A DNA stretch of 64,000 bases, from positions 135,254,375-135,318,374 of the forward strand of contig NC_133121.1 of assembly GCF_033568475.1 (NCBI RefSeq), written 5' to 3'. Below are positions 59,433 through 64,000 of the stretch, piece after piece. The notes beneath the pieces are model-generated. The model ran no database searches. It was not told the origin of the DNA and was given only the letters and a program-made list of their open reading frames with translations. Numbering within the stretch: position 1 is the first letter of the stretch; every line of letters starts with the position of its first letter. Position numbers and translations under genes: made by a program. The stretch comes from Henckelia pumila (lineage: Eukaryota; Streptophyta; Magnoliopsida; Lamiales; Gesneriaceae).

Positions 59433-61812
59433 ATGGCCACATTCACACTCCTCAAACCTTGCATCCATATTAATTCTACGCAGATAGCCAAGTCAGATTC
59501 TTACTCATTTTCAAAATCTGTAAGACTCTATTATAACATATTAACGATGATATTTTCTCTTCATTTCATGTGTTTCTTTGATTGGGTTTCAGTATTTTTT
59601 TCTTTATCTGCTTAGTAAATTTGCTTGTTTCTTGATTTAGCTGGGGCAATGCTCAAGTTCAAGGTTTGGGAGTGTCGGGCATCAGGTGACTATCACCCTT
59701 AAATTTAAACTTTGTATTTCAGTTTTCATTTTATTTTATTTCAAAAAAACAAGAGTATTTTGGAGAAAAAAATATGGTCTATATATTATACAAATAAAAG
59801 AGGATTAATATAAGGTTGCAATTTGCATGTTCAAATCTTACTTTGTGCAGTACAAGAAGAAACAACGGCAGTCAAAAGGAGCATTGTGCGTGACTGCATC
59901 AAGTGCCAAGAAAATTCTCATAATGGGAGGCACCAGATTCATTGGTATTTTTTTGTCCAGACTCCTTGTCAAAGAGGGCCATCAGGTACCAAATTCAAAC
60001 ATATTCCCAAGTTTTGTTTTTATTCCCATTCATGTTATTTCTACTATTTGAGTCTTTGTTGCTCAAATTTTGTCTCCGGAAAGATTTTCATTTATGTCTC
60101 TTGCAGGTTACTCTATTCACCAGAGGGAAAGCACCCATTACCTCGCAGTTGCCGGGTGAATCAGAAGCAGATTTCAACGATTTTGCGTCCAAGGTATGCT
60201 TAATTTGTTCTATATGATGTTTGATGGTACGTAATGGGAATTTTTTGTGTATATATTTCATGTTTTCCTTTTGTAGATCTTGCACTTGAAGGGAGACAGA
60301 ATGGACTTTGAATTCGTAAAGAGCAGCCTTTCGGCGGAAGGATTTGATGTTGTGTATGATATAAATGGTGGGTGTGAGATCTTTAATGTTTCCTTTATAT
60401 ATATAATACAGCATGTTATGTTTCTTGGTTGAAGTGCCTTTTTGGTTCGTGATCTGAGATGCTATAGATAAATGATTTACCCCGAAAAGTCGATCCTTCA
60501 CTGTCTCAGGTCGCGAAGCAAATGAAGTGGAGCCAATTCTAGATGCTCTACCAAACCTTGAACAGTAAATCTCTAGGCTTTACTTTTGTGTTCTTTTTGT
60601 TATTAATCATAGTATGCATCACTTGTGTATGATTTCATATCTGTTCGACTCATCGCTAGGTACATTTACTGCTCTTCAGCCGGAGTGTACCTCAAAACCG
60701 ATTATCTACCACATTTTGAGGTCAGTACACACGAGCAAAAACCATATACAAAACTGTAACAAGAAACTGGGATGTTTATCCAGGTTGGAATCTGATTGAT
60801 AATTGAGTTTACTACTGTTTACTAGGCATATAATTCTTGAGAACACCAAATTTTCCTTGACAAGCACACCATTTGTTTGTGCTTCATTATCACTTTTCTT
60901 TGTATCTGTTCTGAATCATCTGTTTCTTGATGTTATAATTGAAGACTGATGCGGTTGATCCAAAGAGCAGACACAAGGGCAAGCTAGAGACGGAGAGCTT
61001 ACTGAAATCGCGGGGCGTAAATTGGACTTCTATCAGGCCAGTTTATATATACGGACCATTGAACTATAATCCAGTTGAAGAGTGGTTCTTCCACCGATTG
61101 AAAGCTGGTAGACCAATACCAATTCCCAATTCAGGAATGCAGATCACACAACTTGGCCATGTGAAGGTTAGCGAAAAATCACACCATATTTGACCAAAGA
61201 CAGAGAGTGACTGATAAATGGTTTTAAAAATGAGTACTTGAACAACTTCCAGGATCTTGCTGTAGCTTTCCTTCGGGTTCTTGGCAATGAAAAAGCAAGA
61301 GAAGAGGTTTTCAACATAGCCGGAGACAGATACGTTACTTTCGATGGATTAGCTAGAGCATGCGCCAAGGTAAAATTCTTCCTGTCAAGATAGAATGATA
61401 CTATCAAGAAACCTGATTAATTTTCCATGCATTTTTTTTGTAAACAGGCCGGTGGATTCCCAGAACCTGAGATTATTCACTACAACCCCAAGGAGTTCGA
61501 TTTCGGTAAAAAGAAAGCTTTTCCATTCCGGGACCAGGTACTCTGATCATTCTAAAAACTTTCATCTGTCAAATATTTCTTGATCATTTGGAGCATACCT
61601 AAAATCTTGGTTTCATGGCAATGTGATTGCAGCATTTCTTCGCGTCGGTTGAAAAGGCAAAGAGCCTGCTGGGATTGGTACCGGAGTTCGGTCTGGTGGA
61701 AGGTCTTACCGATTCCTACAACCTGGATTTTGGCAGGGGAACATTCAGGAAAGCAGCAGATTTCTCAACAGATGATATCATCCTAGGAAAGAGCCTTAGC
61801 CTTGTTGCTTAG
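59433..61812 (+). CDS. CSP41B: Chloroplast stem-loop binding protein of 41 kDa b (CSP41b)
   Basis: Plastid RNA-binding protein of the atypical short-chain dehydrogenase/reductase type; in Arabidopsis CSP41b, with CSP41a, stabilises plastid mRNAs and ribosome precursors. Eleven coding exons: 59433-59519, 59641-59685, 59851-59985, 60107-60193, 60277-60367, 60510-60564, 60660-60720, 60945-61166, 61253-61369, 61448-61537 and 61633-61812; 1170 nt, 389 residues, all junctions in phase. I start at ATG 59433 (MATFTLLKP) because it opens the frame that joins exon 2; an ATG at 59386 is in another frame and ends in TAG. After a transit peptide of about 60 residues come KKILIMGGTRFIG (Rossmann glycine motif), VVYDINGREANEVEPIL, YIYCSSAGVYL, KLETESLL, NWTSIRPVYIYGP, FFHRLKAGRPIPIP and RDQHFFASVEKAK. 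The catalytic YxxxK of true SDRs is altered, as usual in CSP41. Confidence 0.93.
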
Positions 61813-63427
61813 ATATCGAGCTTACTCAATCTTGATATTTTACTCGGTATATTGCTCATAAAATATACTCTATATGTTTTCAAAAAAAAAATAAAAAAAA
61901 AAAAAATCTACTATATATGAAAACTATAATATATTTTTTTGGAAAAAGTCTCCAGCTTTGTATATCCTTGCAACATTTTCAGACATCCCATTAAGCATTT
62001 GTTTGAAACTATATTAGTGCTATTTTACTTGTTCTTTTTGGCTGTTTCTTTCAAATATTTTATCTAGAAACCTCTCAACTCTTAAAAAGGAGTTGTATAT
62101 CTTTGTTAATATAACGAATCCAGCGATTAAGTAGCATTATTCTTTGAACAATAAGATAAAGTATAATCAATAACACAATTTCATTGTTCGTCCGCAACAA
62201 AATATATCAAAATTTGGCTCTTCTTGTAAAAATGACAATTAAAATCATTTTTTTAGGACGATGAAACTCGAAATCGTTGCCTTGGATACTAAGTTGGTGG
62301 CCTCGAGCTCAAGCAGTAGTATCACAAATTCACAATTCACACTTTATCTTTTTTCAAGGTAAAAAATTTAATCATGAATTGGGCCGAATGTCCACTTTTC
62401 CTATTGGACCGAAGAACTGAAACGATCCACCTCGGGTTTCGATTATTGTTTTTTTTTAAAAAATTTGGGCCAACAACCCATCTGACTTTTGAGCTCATTT
62501 TTAATATTCTTGTGAATGTGCCATCTGAAATTCAAATTCCAAGTACGTTTTTTTTTTTATTTAATTTAACAAAAATGAACTTTCAAATTTCAATAATAGT
62601 TAGCAAAATGACATCGGTCAAATATTTTTCCGAAAATTAAGATTTCAAGTATATATGACGTGTTTCAAATACACTTTAGAATGTTGGTTTTCAAAAAAAT
62701 AGTTTGATCAACATCATTTATTAAAATATTTCATTATGGTTTTATTTTAATTTTTATCATCGAATATGTGTCCAACTAAAATCATTCTATTCAAAAGCAA
62801 CTTAGAAAAAATTCGAGACTTCCCTGAAATTGATAATTTCATACTTCCAAAACCATGGGCAAGTTGTCCTAGCTTCTATTTACTGAACCATGGAGCTTTG
62901 TGAACAAGACCAATTATTCCCTTTTGTGGCTTGAGAAGGATTTAATGGTTTCCCTAACCACTGTTAAAATAGGAACAACACATTGGGATTCAATATTGAG
63001 TTAGATTCTTGCTATTACTTTATTATTCAATACATTAATCACCTATCTGTTACAAAAGGTAATGTGGCATATGATTATTTGAAGTTTTCATTAGCAGTTA
63101 GTTTAGTATGATATTGACGATTTTTTTTTTATTGAACTTGTACGATGGTTTTATGAATCAATTTCCACAAAAAAATAATAATAATAATTAGATTTAAAAT
63201 TTTAATTTCACTCATAATAGATCGAATCAAATAATCTCATAAATGTATATATATTTGTGAGATAATATCTATGAATTATTTAAAGTCGCCCATAACAAAA
63301 TAAGTTCATAAAGTTACCCTCATTAAATCAATTATTATTATTTTATTATTATTTTATTTTTATTTTTATTTTTATTTGGTCGGAAAGTTTAAAATAATTA
63401 ACTTTTGTGTCAGATTATCTTTTTATA
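61813..63427. other. Intergenic DNA
   Basis: AT-rich 3' flank of CSP41b with no recognisable gene. It ends in A/T-only repeats (TTATTATT and TTTTATTTTTATT) at about 63330-63376. Confidence 0.5.
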
Positions 63428-63579
63428 GGGAAATTCTATGCTGCCCTCCGGGGCAGTGCCCAGAGGGCAATCCAACGGCCCGGGCCTTAACACATCATCA
63501 TGATGTGATGTGCACAATAGCCCGGGGCCATTGGATCTGACAAATCGGGTAGTACCGGTCTATCAGCATAGAATTTCCC
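63428..63579. mobile_element. 152-bp MITE with GGGAAATTCTATGCTG ends
   Basis: Perfect 16-bp terminal inverted repeats GGGAAATTCTATGCTG / CAGCATAGAATTTCCC, with further inverted blocks inside (ATCCAACGGCCCGGGC against GCCCGGGGCCATTGGAT, and a central ACATCATCATGATG palindrome). The flanks CTTTTTATA (63419-63427) and CTTCTTATTA (63580-63589) look like a worn 9-10 bp target duplication, pointing to the Mutator superfamily. No coding capacity. Confidence 0.7.
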
Positions 63580-63782
63580 CTTCTTATTATACACAAGTTC
63601 TCTATTTCTATTTAAAAATTTTGTATTAGTAAATTTGTTGTTCGTTCAGAAGTCAGAAACTCATAACTATAATCAATTTGTTAGTTGTTCGTTCATCAAG
63701 AAGGTCGAAAAGAATAATTGTTATATAATATTTTTTAAAAAATTCAAATGTGGGTATAACTCATCTTACTATCGCATATTAT

Positions 63783-64000
63783 GTTTTTTTTAAAAAAGAA
63801 AAGAGATCTTATAATATTATTGAATCAAATCCTTAATTACAAGATCTATCATCCAAAATGGAAAATGTCCACGAGACCAAACAAAAAGAATCTGGGATTT
63901 AAAAGCAAAAGCAGCTAGAGAAATTGTCACTCTATTCGTTTTACTATCCATAAGACGAAGAGAAACAACACCCTTTTGACATAAAATATTTTGATATCTA
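63783..64000 (-). mobile_element. LINE 3' end, RNase H C-terminus, running off the window
   Basis: Minus-strand frame ending at TAA (63817-63819): SKTNRVTISLAAFAFKSQ, then SRGHFPFWMIDLVIKDLIQ. The order N-R-V-x-x-x-L-A-x-F-A followed by P-x-W-[LM]-x-x-[LI]-V matches the end of plant LINE ORF2, as at 18631-18856. The tail on the plus side is A/T-rich (63783-63816). The rest of the element lies beyond 64000. Confidence 0.6.

Noticed and set aside
59386-59487. Upstream ATG of CSP41b at 59386
   Set aside because: Its frame ends in TAG without joining exon 2; the ATG at 59433 gives the phase that continues into the protein. The first may be a short upstream frame.

Overview
The window is nuclear DNA of a flowering plant, most likely a eudicot. 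The genes are intron-rich with GT..AG junctions and plastid-targeted products, they sit in AT-rich intergenic DNA, and there are many plant-type transposons. Lamiales would fit the repeat types, but that is an impression and was not tested.

Ten host gene loci can be supported. From left to right they are: the last exon of a PRCC-like nuclear protein gene (+, 1265-1423); a small cysteine-motif 'serine-rich-related' gene (+, 2693-2917); a weak candidate small gene (-, 3413-3664); two tandem secreted DUF26 (CRRSP / antifungal-like) genes (-, 11479-12261 and 15960-16757); plastid dihydrodipicolinate synthase in 3 exons (-, 21259-23635); an uncharacterised 890-residue plant membrane protein in 4 exons (-, 43586-46773); an intronless CYP86A1-type fatty-acid omega-hydroxylase (+, 49497-51047); a plastid PHT4/ANTR anion transporter in 10 exons (-, 52079-57926); and CSP41b, a plastid RNA-binding protein, in 11 exons (+, 59433-61812). 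I placed exon borders by eye from splice signals and reading phase. All four spliced models close without a phase error. The genes do not form a pathway. Three products are plastid proteins (lysine synthesis, anion transport, RNA stability), one is a suberin-type P450, and the DUF26 pair is secreted.

Between the genes lies layered transposon debris. Positions 24925-42259 hold a three-level nest. A short hAT-like element (imperfect 8-bp target duplication) was entered by a 16.5-kb Ty3/gypsy Tekay-type chromovirus (25673-42221, minus strand, 5-bp duplication CTAGG). That element was in turn entered by a 9.2-kb non-coding LTR element (29778-38956, plus strand, 5-bp duplication CTTGT). Both LTR elements are fossils; their LTR pairs differ by about 2-3% where I compared them, which suggests roughly a million years. 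A second nest at 14575-15545 has a paralogous unfilled copy at 9005-9500, and a third lies at 24117-24609. Four LINE 3' ends were found (10222-11150, 13668-14058, 18631-18856, 63783-64000), two with target duplications. Several MITEs/hairpins are also present (3077-3325, 20172-20283, 20941-21205, 24258-24401, 47715-47779, 63428-63579), and one dispersed repeat family recurs at 17.3 kb, 47.2 kb and 48.1-48.4 kb.

I saw no rRNA, tRNA gene, CRISPR array or organellar segment. The most interesting items are the array of 15-bp palindromes just upstream of the TATA box in the chromovirus LTR, the long LTR element without any recognisable genes whose LTR carries a perfect 30-bp palindrome, and the tandem DUF26 genes, which share promoter blocks and a 3' flank broken by transposons in only one copy.
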